Shown: positions 34,456 through 44,458, counted from the first letter of the stretch. The stretch is 64,000 nucleotides of DNA from Limnohabitans sp. Rim28 (GCF_000293865.2 NZ_ALKN02000001.1:248001-312000); one strand, 5' to 3'. Numbers and translations: made by a program. Notes: generated by a model from the sequence alone, not told the origin.

Positions 34456-35892
34456 TCATGCCAATTCAAAGACCGCCATGCTCTCGACGTGCGCGGTGTG
34501 CGCAAACATATTGACGACTCCTGCGCTCACACAGCGGTAACCCGCGCGGTGCACCAAGATGCCGGCATCTCGGGCCAGTGTGGCCGGGTTGCAGCTCACG
34601 TACACGATGCGCTTGGGCGGCGTCCAGCCTTGTCGCAGGGCCTGGTTTTCGTTCAACTCAGCCAATGCCTTGGCCAAAGCAAAAGCGCCCTCTCGTGGCG
34701 GGTCCACCAACCATTTATCGGCCGTGCCATCGGCCACCAGCATCTCTGGTGTCATTTCGAACAAATTGCGCGCCACAAACTCTGTGGGCACCAAAGCCTG
34801 ACCTGCTTGGCGCGAGGACTGGTTGACGGCGTAGTTCTCTCGCGAACGGGCCACCAGGGTTTCGGCACCCTCAATCCCCAAAACCTGCGCGGCTTGCGTG
34901 GCGATCGGCAGCGTGAAATTGCCCAGGCCGCAAAACCAGTCGATCACGCGTTCGGTCTTTTGCGCTTGCAGCAAACGCAGCGCACGCGCCACCAGCACGC
35001 GGTTGATGAAGGGGTTGACCTGGGTGAAGTCGGTGGGCCGAAACGGCATGGTGATGCCAAAGTCGGGCAAGCCGTAACTCAGTTGCACCCCACCCTCGTC
35101 CAGCAAATGCACCGTGTCGGGCCCTTTGGGCTGCAACCACCACTGAACCTGATGTTGCGCAGCAAAAGCGCGCAGCAAGGCTTGGTCGCCATCGCTCAAG
35201 GGTTCCAGGTGGCGCAGCACCAGCGCCGTGATCTCGTCACCGCAAGCCAACTCGATTTGCGGCAGTGACTCGCGCGCATCCATTTGAGCGATCAGTGCAC
35301 GCAAGGGCATGAGCATGGCGCTGACATGCGGTGGCAACACGGGACACACTTTCATGTCGGCGATGTAGCGGCTCTTGCGCTCGTGAAAACCAATCAAGAC
35401 CTCGCCTTTTTTGATCACATAGCGCACAGACAGTCGGGCACGGTAACGGTAGCCCCATGTCGGCCCCTCGATGGGGCGCAACAGGGTTTCAGCCTTGACC
35501 TTGCCCAGGTGCCAGAGGTTGTCCTCAAGCACGCGCTGCTTGACCGCTACCTGGGCCGAGGCCTCCAAGTGCTGCATCTTGCAGCCACCACACGCGCCTT
35601 GGTGCAAACCAAAATTGGGGCACCCCGGGCGCACGCGCTGGGACGATTCGTGGTGAATATCGGTCACAGTGCCCTGCTCCCAATTGTTTTTCTTGCGGTG
35701 CACGTTCACCGAGACAATTTCAAAGGGCAAAGCGCCTTCGATGAAAACCACCTTGCCATCGGGCCGGCGGGCGATGCCTTGGGCATCCATGTCCAAAGAC
35801 CCCACACGCAAAAACCCAGCAGGCAGGTCTTCACTGGAGTGACTGGTTTCGTCGGCGTGGGCTTGGGATAGGGAGATGTCTGGTTCGCTCAT
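34456..35892 (-). CDS. rlmD: 23S rRNA (uracil-1939-C5)-methyltransferase RlmD
   Basis: A 478-residue RNA methyltransferase. It has an N-terminal TRAM-like domain (about 25-80), iron-sulfur ligands Cys91, Cys101, Cys104 and Cys183 with E. coli-like spacing, a SAM-binding fold ([17 protein letters not shown]), [10 protein letters not shown], and the catalytic [10 protein letters not shown]. It methylates U1939 of 23S rRNA. The N terminus has an extra acidic stretch of about 20 residues. It follows nlpD across 106 bases on the same strand. Confidence 0.94.
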   Translation of the reverse strand: MSEPDISLSQAHADETSHSSEDLPAGFLRVGSLDMDAQGIARRPDGKVVFIEGALPFEIVSVNVHRKKNNWEQGTVTDIHHESSQRVRPGCPNFGLHQGACGGCKMQHLEASAQVAVKQRVLEDNLWHLGKVKAETLLRPIEGPTWGYRYRARLSVRYVIKKGEVLIGFHERKSRYIADMKVCPVLPPHVSAMLMPLRALIAQMDARESLPQIELACGDEITALVLRHLEPLSDGDQALLRAFAAQHQVQWWLQPKGPDTVHLLDEGGVQLSYGLPDFGITMPFRPTDFTQVNPFINRVLVARALRLLQAQKTERVIDWFCGLGNFTLPIATQAAQVLGIEGAETLVARSRENYAVNQSSRQAGQALVPTEFVARNLFEMTPEMLVADGTADKWLVDPPREGAFALAKALAELNENQALRQGWTPPKRIVYVSCNPATLARDAGILVHRAGYRCVSAGVVNMFAHTAHVESMAVFELA

Positions 35893-35998
35893 CCCCCGAT
35901 TGTCTCAGGATGAGCGGCCGAAAAATCAAAGTGCCACGCCGAAGGCCCATGGATTTTCTCGCTGACGCCCGGCACTGGCCACAGTGCCCAAAGCCATT

Positions 35999-36850
35999 TC
36001 AACGAGCGGGCAAAAACTTGGCGGGATCGACAGGCTTGCCTTGACGCCGAATTTCAAAATGCAGCTTGACGCGGTCTGCATCGGTTTTGCCCATCTCGGC
36101 GATCTTTTGACCTTTGCGAACCTGCTGGTCTTCTTTCACAAGCAGTGCCTGGTTGTGAGCGTAAGCCGTCAGGAACGTGTTGTTGTGCTTCAAGATGATC
36201 AGGTTGCCATAACCGCGCAGGCCCGCACCGGCATAAACCACTTGGCCATCGGCAGCCGCCAAGATCGGATCGCCCGCTTGGCCCGCGATGTCCAGGCCTT
36301 TGTTTTTCACCTCGTCAAAGGCGCCAATGACCTGGCCATTGGCTGGCCAAGAAAACGCGAACCCCTGATCCGCAGCGGCGGGTGCGGGGGGCGTTGGAGC
36401 TTGGGGCAAGGGTTTGGGCGCTGCTTGAGTCGAAGGACCCATCGGCTGGACAACGACGCCGCTGGCCTCGGTGATGGCCGTTGGCGGGGCCACACGCAAG
36501 ACTTGGCCGACCTCGATCAAGTTGGCATTCGACAAATTGTTCCAAGTGGCCAAATCGCGCCAAGACTGACCGTTGTCCAGTGCAATGCGTGTCAAAGTGT
36601 CGCCACGTTGCACGGTATAAAAACCTGGTTTGCCCGCATTTTCTGCACCGGGCATCACTTTGGCGGAAGGACTCGCCGCCGAAACATCGGGCGCAGGCGA
36701 AGCCACAGGAGCGGGGGCAGACATGGCAGTCCGACCGCCCACATTGCGGCTTTCCACTGGCGCTGGCACTCTGGGCGGCGTGTTGCAAGCAGCCAAAAGT
36801 GCCAGGGTGAACCCACCCAGCCAAAGACGAGAAACATGACTAAAAATCAT
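35999..36850 (-). CDS. nlpD: NlpD-type lipoprotein with LysM and degenerate M23 domain
   Basis: A 283-residue lipoprotein: lipobox LLAAC at Cys22, a Pro/Ala-rich linker, a LysM repeat (FYTVQRGDTLTRIALDNGQS, about 78-125) and a C-terminal LytM/M23 domain (about 180-283). The domain keeps the fold (NKGLDIAGQAG, LRGYGNLIILKHNN, LHFEIRRQGKPV) but the first zinc His is Lys, as in E. coli NlpD, so it should activate amidases rather than cut peptidoglycan itself. It is in order with surE and pcm. The rpoS gene that often follows nlpD is absent. Confidence 0.9.
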   Translation of the reverse strand: MIFSHVSRLWLGGFTLALLAACNTPPRVPAPVESRNVGGRTAMSAPAPVASPAPDVSAASPSAKVMPGAENAGKPGFYTVQRGDTLTRIALDNGQSWRDLATWNNLSNANLIEVGQVLRVAPPTAITEASGVVVQPMGPSTQAAPKPLPQAPTPPAPAAADQGFAFSWPANGQVIGAFDEVKNKGLDIAGQAGDPILAAADGQVVYAGAGLRGYGNLIILKHNNTFLTAYAHNQALLVKEDQQVRKGQKIAEMGKTDADRVKLHFEIRRQGKPVDPAKFLPAR

Positions 36851-36864
36851 CCGGGTTCAATCCT

Positions 36865-37659
36865 TCAAGCAATACCTGATTTTAGAGGCACAAAGTGAAC
36901 CGCCTCTAAAACCTGTCGGTCGAACCCTTGACTGGTTTTGTGAATCACCACCAAGGCTTGATGGCCCGAAGGCGTGACCGTGGGTGCGACCAAGCGTCCC
37001 CCTGTGGCCAACTGGTCCAACCAAGCCTGAGGAACATTGTCTCCACCCGCGGCTGAAATGATGCCCGCGTATGGCGCCCCTTTGGGAAAGCCCAACATGC
37101 CGTCTCCAAAGATCAGGTGCACATTGGGCAAACGAAAGGGAAGCAGGTTCTTTTTGGCTTTTTCGTGCAAGCCGCGCAAACGTTCAATGCTGTAAACCTC
37201 GCTCGCCACATGACTGAGCACAGCGGCTTGGTAACCACAGCCGGTGCCGATTTCCAAAATCCGGCCCAACTTGCCTTGAGCGTCTTGACGCAGCAACTCG
37301 ATCATCCGGGCCACGACATTGGGTTTGGAGATGGTTTGTTCAAATCCAATCGGCAAACTGGTGTCCTCGTAGGCCTGACCGGCCAATGCCGATTCCACAA
37401 AAAGGTGTCGCTCCACCCGGCCCATGGCTTGCAAAACCAGCGCATCTTGGACCCCTTGAGCCGCCAACTTGGCCACCATCTGAGCCCTGACAGCACTTGA
37501 ATCCAATCCCAAACCCATTGACACAGGAGGTGGGCGATGGACAGAGCTGCTCTTGTTTGTTGCGTTGGCCAGCGTTTTCGGTACGGGTCTGCTCAAGCTG
37601 GACTTGGGCGGAACGCCCGAGCCACTCAAATTGGCAGGGAAACTGGGCCTGGGCTTCAT
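36865..37659 (-). CDS. pcm: Protein-L-isoaspartate O-methyltransferase
   Basis: A 264-residue protein; the Pcm core (about 60-264) shows the SAM motif ILEIGTGCGYQAAVLSHV, the substrate-loop QTISKPNVVARM, and VYSIERLRGLHEKAKKNL. It repairs isoaspartyl residues in aged proteins. The N-terminal 50 residues are low-complexity and longer than E. coli Pcm (208). The ATG at 37659 overlaps the surE stop (ATGA); an in-frame start ten codons upstream is less likely. Confidence 0.92.
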   Translation of the reverse strand: MKPRPSFPANLSGSGVPPKSSLSRPVPKTLANATNKSSSVHRPPPVSMGLGLDSSAVRAQMVAKLAAQGVQDALVLQAMGRVERHLFVESALAGQAYEDTSLPIGFEQTISKPNVVARMIELLRQDAQGKLGRILEIGTGCGYQAAVLSHVASEVYSIERLRGLHEKAKKNLLPFRLPNVHLIFGDGMLGFPKGAPYAGIISAAGGDNVPQAWLDQLATGGRLVAPTVTPSGHQALVVIHKTSQGFDRQVLEAVHFVPLKSGIA

Positions 37660-38426
37660 TCGCCGTCCTGTTGCCACAGGAGATTGCAAGTCTGGCGCCA
37701 GGCTTGCAGGTGGTCGTGCTCGGTCAAATCCACTTTCAAAGGTGTCACCACGACATGCCCTTGGTCAGCGGCATGGAAGTCAGTGCCAACGCTGTCATCC
37801 ATCGCGGCACCTGCAGCGCCAATCCAGTACATGGTCTGCCCCCTGGGATCAACTTGGGTAATGACCGGCTCGGCCGCATGACGACGGCCCAAGCGGCATA
37901 CCTTGGGCGACTTGATCTGCGAGACCGGCAAATTCGGAATGTTCACATTCAACAACCATGGGCGCGTGCCGATCAGGTCTTGCTGGATCATTTGCTGCAC
38001 CATTCGCTTGACCGTGCTGGCCGCACCATCCAAGTGGGCCCAGCCTTTGTCAATTTGAGACACGGCAATGGCCGGTATGCCAAACAAAAACCCCTCCATG
38101 GCCGCGCCCACCGTGCCCGAATACAAGGTGTCATCGCCCATGTTGGCGCCGTTGTTGATGCCAGAGATCACCAAATCTGGGCGATATCCCAACAAGCCCG
38201 TCAAGGCGATGTGCACGCAATCGGCCGGGGTACCGTTGACATAGCGAAAACCGTTGTCTGCACGGTTCACATACAAGGGCGTGTGCAGCGTCAGTGCATT
38301 CGACTTGGCACTGTTGTTGTGCTCGGGCGCCACCACCTCCACCTCGGCGATGTCTTTGAGTGCCTCATGCAAAGCCACGATGCCTTCGGCCCGAAAGCCA
38401 TCGTCGTTGGAAATCAGGATTTTCAT
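37656..38426 (-). CDS. surE: 5'/3'-nucleotidase SurE
   Basis: A 256-residue phosphatase with the metal-binding start KILISNDDGFRAEGI (Asp8, Asp9), the NNSAKSNALTL segment that supplies further ligands, and the ISGINNGANMGDDTLYSGTVGAAMEG core. It hydrolyses nucleoside monophosphates and is the standard partner of pcm. The ATG at 38426 gives the normal N terminus, while a longer frame adds 18 atypical residues. Start of the surE-pcm-nlpD unit. Confidence 0.94.
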   Translation of the reverse strand: MKILISNDDGFRAEGIVALHEALKDIAEVEVVAPEHNNSAKSNALTLHTPLYVNRADNGFRYVNGTPADCVHIALTGLLGYRPDLVISGINNGANMGDDTLYSGTVGAAMEGFLFGIPAIAVSQIDKGWAHLDGAASTVKRMVQQMIQQDLIGTRPWLLNVNIPNLPVSQIKSPKVCRLGRRHAAEPVITQVDPRGQTMYWIGAAGAAMDDSVGTDFHAADQGHVVVTPLKVDLTEHDHLQAWRQTCNLLWQQDGE

Positions 38427-38592
38427 GTTCAGTTTTTGATCAATCGGCCATTGTAGGGCGATGACCGTTTTTGGGACCACCAGTCAACACAAGCACCCAA
38501 GGCATCAGGTGGTCGCTGGCGAGACATGAATCGGACGTCCGTGCTGACTAAGATGGAAGTTTGATTTCATTGAAAAGATTTGGAGAAAAAAC

Positions 38593-39567
38593 ATGCACGC
38601 TTGGCTTTGCGAAAACCCCACAGGCGTTGATGCCCTGAACTGGAAAGAACTGCCCACACCCACACCGGGTCCGGGTCAAGTGCTTGTCAAAATCGAGGCG
38701 GCCAGCCTGAATTTCCCAGACCTGCTCATCGTCCAAAACAAATACCAGATGAAGCCCGAGCTGCCCTTCGTGCCAGGCTCGGAATATGCTGGCACCGTTG
38801 AGGCCGTGGGCGAAGGTGTGACCCACCTGAAAGTGGGCCAAAGCGTGGCCTGTTTGTCGGGCACGGGGGGCTTTGGCACCCACACCCTCGCACCGGCAAA
38901 ATTGTGCATGCCCCTGCCAGCGGGTTTTCCAGCCACCGATGGCGCGGCTTTCATCATGACTTACGCCACCTCGCACCATGCATTGGTCGACCGGGCGTCC
39001 CTGAAGGCCGGAGAGACCGTTTTGGTGCTGGGTGCGGCCGGAGGCGTCGGCACCGCAGCGATCCAAATCGCCAAGGCAATGGGCGCCAAAGTCATTGCGG
39101 CAGCCTCCACCGATGAAAAATGCGCTTTGTGCATGACATTGGGGGCCGATGCAACGATCAATTACACCCGTGAAAACCTGCGTGAGGCCCTCAAAAGCCT
39201 GACCGATGGCAAGGGACCTGATGTGGTTTACGACCCGGTTGGCGGCGAGTTGGCAGAACCCGCCTTCAGATCCATCGCTTGGCGTGGCCGGTATTTGGTG
39301 GTGGGCTTTGCCGGTGGCCCCATCCCCTCGCTGCCGCTGAACCTGCCTTTGCTCAAGGGTGCATCTTTGGTGGGCGTTTTTTGGGGTGACTTTGCCAGGC
39401 GCGAACCCCAAGCCAACGCGGCCATGATGGGCGAACTGGCTCAATGGTATGGCCAAGGGAAAATCAAACCTGTGCTCGATCGCACTTTGCCCATGAGCGA
39501 ACTCAAGGCTGCTTATGCCTTGATGGGCTCGCGCAGCGTCAAGGGCAAACTGGTCATGGTCAATTGA
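38593..39567 (+). CDS. NADPH:quinone oxidoreductase (zinc-independent MDR family)
   Basis: A 324-residue protein with a GroES-like N-terminal domain (FVPGSEYAGTVEAVGEGV near residue 57) and a Rossmann domain (VLVLGAAGGVGTAAIQIAKAMGA near residue 143). It lacks the catalytic zinc Cys/His set of alcohol dehydrogenases, as quinone reductases do. It should reduce quinones or enals with NADPH. Similarity to acryloyl-CoA reductase-type MDR proteins cannot be excluded. A terminator follows, and the gene appears monocistronic. Confidence 0.85.
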   Translation: MHAWLCENPTGVDALNWKELPTPTPGPGQVLVKIEAASLNFPDLLIVQNKYQMKPELPFVPGSEYAGTVEAVGEGVTHLKVGQSVACLSGTGGFGTHTLAPAKLCMPLPAGFPATDGAAFIMTYATSHHALVDRASLKAGETVLVLGAAGGVGTAAIQIAKAMGAKVIAAASTDEKCALCMTLGADATINYTRENLREALKSLTDGKGPDVVYDPVGGELAEPAFRSIAWRGRYLVVGFAGGPIPSLPLNLPLLKGASLVGVFWGDFARREPQANAAMMGELAQWYGQGKIKPVLDRTLPMSELKAAYALMGSRSVKGKLVMVN

Positions 39568-39594
39568 TGGGCTGACTTGGCCCAATTGGAAAAC

Positions 39595-39621
39595 AAAAAA
39601 GGAAGCCGGAGCTTCCTTTTT
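39595..39621. terminator. Terminator between the oxidoreductase gene and tRNA-Gly
   Basis: Six A, GGAAGC, CGGA loop, GCTTCC, five T. It can stop transcription from either side: the oxidoreductase on plus, the tRNA on minus. Confidence 0.85.
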
Positions 39622-39652
39622 GTTGGAAAGACTTGGTGAATCTTTCGGAATT

Positions 39653-39728
39653 TGGAGCGGGAAACGAGGCTCGAACTCGCGACCTCAACCTTGGCAAGGT
39701 TGCGCTCTACCAACTGAGCTATTCCCGC
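39653..39728 (-). tRNA. tRNA-Gly(GCC)
   Basis: On the minus strand a 76-nt cloverleaf begins GCGGGAATAGCTCAGTTGG and ends CGCTCCA, with the anticodon loop CTTGCCAAG giving GCC. The T-loop GTTCGAGCC is intact, and the CCA is encoded. Confidence 0.95.
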
Positions 39729-39789
39729 GTATTTCAGGCAACTTGGCACAGTGTGCTTAGTGCGCTGCAATGTACAAATTGTAAAGCAA

Positions 39790-39819
39790 TTTCAGGCCGA
39801 CTTTGAGGTCAGCCTGAAA
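39790..39819 (-). terminator. Hairpin after lon
   Basis: TTTCAGGC and GCCTGAAA form the stem, with an inner GAC/GTC pairing; only a weak T-rich stretch follows on the minus strand. A probable terminator between lon and tRNA-Gly. Confidence 0.55.
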
Positions 39820-39827
39820 ATTTCGCA

Positions 39828-42206
39828 TCAATGCTTCACAGCCTCGGCTTTGGCTGTTGCTGGTACGGCCGTCAAAGCAGCGGCAGCCACTTCTTCGTCA
39901 CTCAAGGGAACCGGTTTGGCTTCCAAAGCCACTTCCAAAACTTGGTCGATCCACTTGACAGGCACGATCTCAAGACCATTTTTGACATTCTCAGGAATGT
40001 CTTGCAGGTCTTTCACGTTGTCCTCTGGAATCAAGACGGTCTTGATCCCCCCGCGCAAAGCGGCCAGCAACTTCTCTTTCAAGCCACCAATGGCGGTGAC
40101 TTCACCGCGCAGGGTGATTTCACCCGTCATGGCCACATCGGCACGAACAGGAATACCCGTCATGGCCGACACCATGGCGGTCGTCATGGCCGCGCCCGCA
40201 CTGGGCCCGTCTTTTGGCGTTGCACCGTCTGGCACGTGAATGTGCAAGTCTTTCTTTTCAAAGACTTCGTCTTTGATGCCCAGAAGACGCGAGCGACTGC
40301 GCACAACGGTGCGTGCAGCTTCCACGGACTCTTTCATCACATCGCCCAGTGAGCCGGTGCGGGTGATCACGCCTTTACCCGGCATCAGAGCGGCTTCGAT
40401 TGTGAGCAAATCACCGCCCACTTCGGTCCAAGCCAAACCGACCACTTGGCCCACTTGATTTTTTTGCTCCGCGCGACCGTAGGTGAACTTGCGCACGCCC
40501 AAAAAGTCGTTCAGGTTGTCCTCGTTCACCACCACCTGCGGCATCATTTGTTTGAGCAACAAGGCCTTGACGACCTTGCGGCAAATCTTGCCAAGCTCCC
40601 GCTCAAGCGAACGCACACCAGCTTCGCGGGTGTAATAACGCACCACATCGCGCACAGCGGCCTCGGTCACCTGCAGCTCGGTCTCTTTCACGCCGTTGTT
40701 GGTCATTTGCTTGGGCAGCAAATACTTCATGGCGATGCTGGTTTTCTCGTCTTCGGTGTAACCCGACAAACGAATCACTTCCATCCGGTCCAAGAGGGCC
40801 GAGGGAATGTTCATCGAATTGGAGGTGGCCACGAACATCACGTCACTCAGATCAAAGTCGACCTCCACGTAATGGTCACCAAAGGTGTGATTCTGCTCAG
40901 GGTCGAGCACCTCCAGCAATGCGCTCGAGGGGTCGCCCCGGAAGTCTGTGCCCAGCTTGTCGATCTCGTCGAGCAAAAACAGCGGATTCTTGGTGCCGAC
41001 CTTGTTCAGATTTTGCAGCACTTTGCCCGGCAAAGCCCCGATGTAAGTGCGTCGGTGCCCGCGAATCTCGGCTTCGTCACGCATGCCGCCCAAAGCCATC
41101 CGCACGTATTTGCGACCCGTGGCCTTGGCAATTGACTGACCGAGAGACGTCTTGCCCACGCCGGGTGGCCCCACAAGGCAAAGGATGGGCGCTTTGACTT
41201 TGTCCACGCGTTGTTGCACCGCGAGGTATTCCAAAATACGGTCTTTGACTTTGTCCAAGCCGAAATGGTCTTGGTTGAGCACATCTTCAGCATTGGCCAA
41301 GTCGTGCTTGAGTTTGGTCTTTTTGCCCCAAGGCAGGCCAATGAGCACGTCCAGATAATTGCGCACCACCGAAGCTTCAGCCGACATAGGGGACATGAGT
41401 TTGAGTTTTTTCAACTCGCCCTCGGCTTTTTTACGGGCTTCTGCCGACATCTTGGCAGCCTTGATCTTCTTTTCGAGTTCCTCGATGTCCGCGCCCTCTT
41501 CGCCGTCACCCAATTCTTTTTGAATGGCCTTGACCTGCTCGTTCAGGTAGAAATCGCGTTGGTTCTTCTCCATCTGACGCTTCACGCGGCCACGGATGCG
41601 CTTGTCCACGTTCAAGATATCCACCTCGTGCTCTAACTGAGCGAAGAGATTTTCAAGGCGTGACTTGATGTTGGCCAAGTCGAGCACCTGTTGCTTGTTT
41701 TCAAGCTTGAGGGGCAAGTGCGCTGCGATGGTGTCGGCCAAACGGCCTGGATCATCGATGCTGGAAATGGACGTCAGAATCTCTGGGGGGATTTTTTTGT
41801 TGAGTTTGACGTACTGGTCAAACTGCTGCATCACGGCACGGCGAAGTGCTTCGATTTCGCTGCTGGCGTCTGACTGCTCAGACAGGGGATCAACCGGCGT
41901 GACAGCGGCCACAAAGTGCACCTCACCGTCCGTGATGGATTTGACCATGGCACGTTGCTGGCCTTCAACCAAAACTTTGACCGTACCGTCGGGCAGTTTC
42001 AGCATCTGCAGGATGGTGGAGACACAACCCACATCGAACATGTCTTCCACGCCGGGTTCGTCTTTGGCCGCCGTTTTCTGCGCCACAAGCATGATGCGGC
42101 GTTCAGCCGCCATGGCCGTCTCAAGCGCCTTGATGCTCTTTGGGCGGCCCACAAACAAAGGAATCACCATGTGAGGGAACACCACCACGTCGCGCAGCGG
42201 CAACAT
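39828..42206 (-). CDS. lon: ATP-dependent protease Lon (start region frameshifted)
   Basis: Residues counted from ATG 42206 give 792 residues. The Lon substrate domain is at about 1-190, a coiled helix at 190-290, the AAA+ domain with GPPGVGKTSLG and LLDEIDKLG, and the protease domain with catalytic Ser669 (KDGPSAGAAM) and Lys712. It degrades damaged and regulatory proteins. The family normally starts about 15 residues earlier. Here the canonical leader (MSGHTPLPPTP) is present upstream with a good ribosome site but is one base out of frame, so this frame begins at the internal Met before LPLRDVV. The rest of the gene is intact. Confidence 0.93.
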   Translation of the reverse strand: MLPLRDVVVFPHMVIPLFVGRPKSIKALETAMAAERRIMLVAQKTAAKDEPGVEDMFDVGCVSTILQMLKLPDGTVKVLVEGQQRAMVKSITDGEVHFVAAVTPVDPLSEQSDASSEIEALRRAVMQQFDQYVKLNKKIPPEILTSISSIDDPGRLADTIAAHLPLKLENKQQVLDLANIKSRLENLFAQLEHEVDILNVDKRIRGRVKRQMEKNQRDFYLNEQVKAIQKELGDGEEGADIEELEKKIKAAKMSAEARKKAEGELKKLKLMSPMSAEASVVRNYLDVLIGLPWGKKTKLKHDLANAEDVLNQDHFGLDKVKDRILEYLAVQQRVDKVKAPILCLVGPPGVGKTSLGQSIAKATGRKYVRMALGGMRDEAEIRGHRRTYIGALPGKVLQNLNKVGTKNPLFLLDEIDKLGTDFRGDPSSALLEVLDPEQNHTFGDHYVEVDFDLSDVMFVATSNSMNIPSALLDRMEVIRLSGYTEDEKTSIAMKYLLPKQMTNNGVKETELQVTEAAVRDVVRYYTREAGVRSLERELGKICRKVVKALLLKQMMPQVVVNEDNLNDFLGVRKFTYGRAEQKNQVGQVVGLAWTEVGGDLLTIEAALMPGKGVITRTGSLGDVMKESVEAARTVVRSRSRLLGIKDEVFEKKDLHIHVPDGATPKDGPSAGAAMTTAMVSAMTGIPVRADVAMTGEITLRGEVTAIGGLKEKLLAALRGGIKTVLIPEDNVKDLQDIPENVKNGLEIVPVKWIDQVLEVALEAKPVPLSDEEVAAAALTAVPATAKAEAVKH

Positions 42207-42252
42207 GGGCAGTTCGATCAGGGGTGGGCGGCAAAGGTGTGTGTCCAGACAT
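42207..42252 (-). other. Out-of-frame canonical N terminus of lon
   Basis: An ATG at 42252, preceded at good distance by GAGGGA, reads MSGHTPLPPTP and then leaves the lon frame. If one base around 42219-42220 were removed, the reading would continue IELPMLPLRD, the usual Lon start. This is either a one-base insertion in the genome or a sequence error. Confidence 0.75.
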
Positions 42253-42352
42253 GGTGTGTCCCTCGGGTCAATTCAGCTACACATGGATGCTGCACACAAG
42301 AATTCAACCCATGAACTTGTAAGGGAGTGAATCAGGGTGCTTCGCATGTGGG

Positions 42353-43618
42353 TCAGGCCTGTTTGGCCGACTCTCGGTAAACCAGCAATGGCGGCTTGTT
42401 GTCGTCAATGACCGACTCGTCCACCACCACTTTTTCAACATTCGCTTGGTTGGGCAACTCAAACATGGTGTCGATCAAGGCCTGCTCCATGATGGAGCGC
42501 AGGCCACGGGCACCTGTTTTGCGGGCCAGCGCCTTGCGGGCCATGGCCGTGAGCGCATTGGGGCGAACTTCGAGCTCGACACCCTCCATGGCCAGCAGCT
42601 TGGTGAATTGCTTGACCACCGCATTCTTCGGTTCGGTCAAAATTTGCACCAAAGCTTCTTCGCTCAGTTCGGCCAAAGTAGCGACCACAGGCAAACGGCC
42701 CACCAGCTCGGGAATCAAGCCAAACTTGATCAGGTCTTCGGGCTCGACTTCGTTGAAGACGTCGGTGAGAGAGCGCTGTTTTTTGCTTTTGACGGTTGCG
42801 CCGAAGCCGATACCACCCGATTCGGTGCGGTTTTCAATGACTTTTTCGAGACCCGCGAACGCGCCGCCACAAATGAACAAGATGTTGGTGGTGTCGATCT
42901 GCAAAAAATCTTGATTGGGGTGCTTGCGTCCGCCCTGCGGGGGCACGCTGGCCATGGTGCCTTCGACCAATTTGAGCAGCGCTTGTTGAACGCCCTCGCC
43001 CGACACGTCTCGCGTGATGGACGGGTTGTCAGATTTGCGGGTGATTTTGTCGATCTCGTCTATGTAGACGATGCCGCGCTGGGCTCGTTCAACATCGTAA
43101 TTGCACGTTTGCAGCAATTTGGCCACGATGTTCTCAACGTCCTCGCCCACGTAACCGGCTTCGGTCAAGGTGGTGGCATCGGCCATGACAAAAGGCACGT
43201 CCAGCATGCGGGCCATGGTTTGCGCCAACAAGGTTTTGCCGGAACCCGTGGGGCCAATCAGCAAAATGTTGCTTTTGGCCAGCTCCACCTCGTCTTTTTT
43301 GGCACCCTCTTTGTGTTTCAGTCGCTTGTAATGGTTGTAAACCGCCACCGCCAAACTGCGCTTGGCTTTTTCTTGACCAATCACGTAGTTGTCGAGGTTG
43401 GTCTTGATGTCCAGCGGTGTGGGCAAGCCTTCTTTGGCCCCTGCGGCCACCGTGGTGGTGGCCAACTCATCGCGCACGATGTCGTTGCACAAATCGATGC
43501 ACTCATCACAGATGAAAACCGACGGCCCTGCGATCAGCTTTTTGACTTCGTGCTGGCTTTTGCCGCAAAAAGAGCAGAACAGGTTTTTTTCAGTGTTGGC
43601 GCCTTTTTTATCGGCCAT
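42353..43618 (-). CDS. clpX: ATP-dependent Clp protease ATP-binding subunit ClpX
   Basis: A 421-residue AAA+ unfoldase. Its N-terminal zinc domain has Cys15, Cys18, Cys37 and Cys40; Walker A is GPTGSGKT (122-129); Walker B is [11 protein letters not shown]; the pore loop region follows the AGYVGEDVE segment; the IGF-type ClpP-binding loop is in [11 protein letters not shown]; sensor 2 is in [10 protein letters not shown]. It unfolds substrates for ClpP. It lies downstream of clpP with a terminator-like hairpin between them. Confidence 0.96.
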   Translation of the reverse strand: MADKKGANTEKNLFCSFCGKSQHEVKKLIAGPSVFICDECIDLCNDIVRDELATTTVAAGAKEGLPTPLDIKTNLDNYVIGQEKAKRSLAVAVYNHYKRLKHKEGAKKDEVELAKSNILLIGPTGSGKTLLAQTMARMLDVPFVMADATTLTEAGYVGEDVENIVAKLLQTCNYDVERAQRGIVYIDEIDKITRKSDNPSITRDVSGEGVQQALLKLVEGTMASVPPQGGRKHPNQDFLQIDTTNILFICGGAFAGLEKVIENRTESGGIGFGATVKSKKQRSLTDVFNEVEPEDLIKFGLIPELVGRLPVVATLAELSEEALVQILTEPKNAVVKQFTKLLAMEGVELEVRPNALTAMARKALARKTGARGLRSIMEQALIDTMFELPNQANVEKVVVDESVIDDNKPPLLVYRESAKQA

Positions 43619-43661
43619 AAATCTCGCCTCGGAATCCGGAATTCGTCAATGATAACGAAAG

Positions 43662-43696
43662 AAAAACGGCGCTCACCCTTTCAGGGTAAACGCCGT
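43662..43696 (-). terminator. Terminator-like hairpin between clpP and clpX
   Basis: On the minus strand, ACGGCG..ACCCT-GAA-AGGGT..CGCCGT is followed by five T. It may end or attenuate the clpP transcript before clpX. Confidence 0.75.
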
Positions 43697-43726
43697 CGGC
43701 AAAGGAGTCGGTAGGCCCGGCCAAAC

Positions 43727-44338
43727 TCAAGCGCGTTTGGAAATGACTTCGTCAATCAAACCGTACTCTTTGGACTCTGTGGCTGACAAATAATAGTCAC
43801 GCTCAGTGTCGAGCTCGATCTTGGACAGAGGCTGACCGGTGTTCTCGGCCAAGATGCGGTTCAAATGGGCACGTGTCTTGACGATCTCACGGGCAGCGAT
43901 CTCGATCTCGGTGGCCTGACCACGCGCACCGCCCAAGGGCTGGTGAATCATGATCTTGGAGTTGGGCAAGGAAAAACGCTTGCCCTTGGCACCCGAAGAC
44001 AACAAAAACGCGCCCATGCTGGCCGCCATGCCATTGCACAATGTGGACACATCGGGCTTGATGAAGTTCATGGTGTCGTAAATCGCCATACCGGCGCTCA
44101 CCGAACCACCAGGGGAGTTGATGTACAGAGAAATGTCCTTTTCAGGGTTTTCGCTTTCCAAAAACAACAACTGAGCCACGATCAGGTTGGCCATGTGGTC
44201 GTTGACCTCGCCCACCAAAAAGATCACGCGCTCCTTGAGCAAACGCGAATAGATGTCATAGGCACGTTCGCCACGACCCGATTGCTCGATGACCATGGGA
44301 ACCATGCCCAAGCTTGTGATGTCCATTGCGCTCATCAT
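43727..44338 (-). CDS. clpP: ATP-dependent Clp protease proteolytic subunit ClpP
   Basis: A 203-residue serine peptidase. Counting from the ATG at 44338, the catalytic Ser is at 107 (GMAASMGAF), His at 132 (MIHQPLGG) and Asp at 181 (TERDYYLSA). It forms the double-heptamer chamber for ClpX and ClpA. The start is ambiguous between adjacent ATG codons at 44338 and 44335 (MMSAMD); an upstream in-frame start adds a non-family leader. Order tig-clpP-clpX-lon is conserved. Confidence 0.96.
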   Translation of the reverse strand: MMSAMDITSLGMVPMVIEQSGRGERAYDIYSRLLKERVIFLVGEVNDHMANLIVAQLLFLESENPEKDISLYINSPGGSVSAGMAIYDTMNFIKPDVSTLCNGMAASMGAFLLSSGAKGKRFSLPNSKIMIHQPLGGARGQATEIEIAAREIVKTRAHLNRILAENTGQPLSKIELDTERDYYLSATESKEYGLIDEVISKRA

Positions 44339-44458
44339 TTCTCCAAAAAATATGAAAGAGACTTTAACCCGAGTCGTCAAGCCCACCAATGAGATGGGGC
44401 TTGTTAGCCGAACTGCAAGCTCGGCACAAGCCCCGTTTTCAAGGGAATCGGAAAGCGA

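Noticed and set aside
42446..43714. A 422-codon plus-strand open frame opposite clpX
   Set aside because: Antisense to clpX and running through a terminator; Phe/Gln/Gly-rich without domain features.
44378..44403. CAAGCCC / GGGCTTG hairpin between tig and clpP as terminator
   Set aside because: A seven-base stem with a 12-base loop and no T-run on either strand; not enough for a terminator call.
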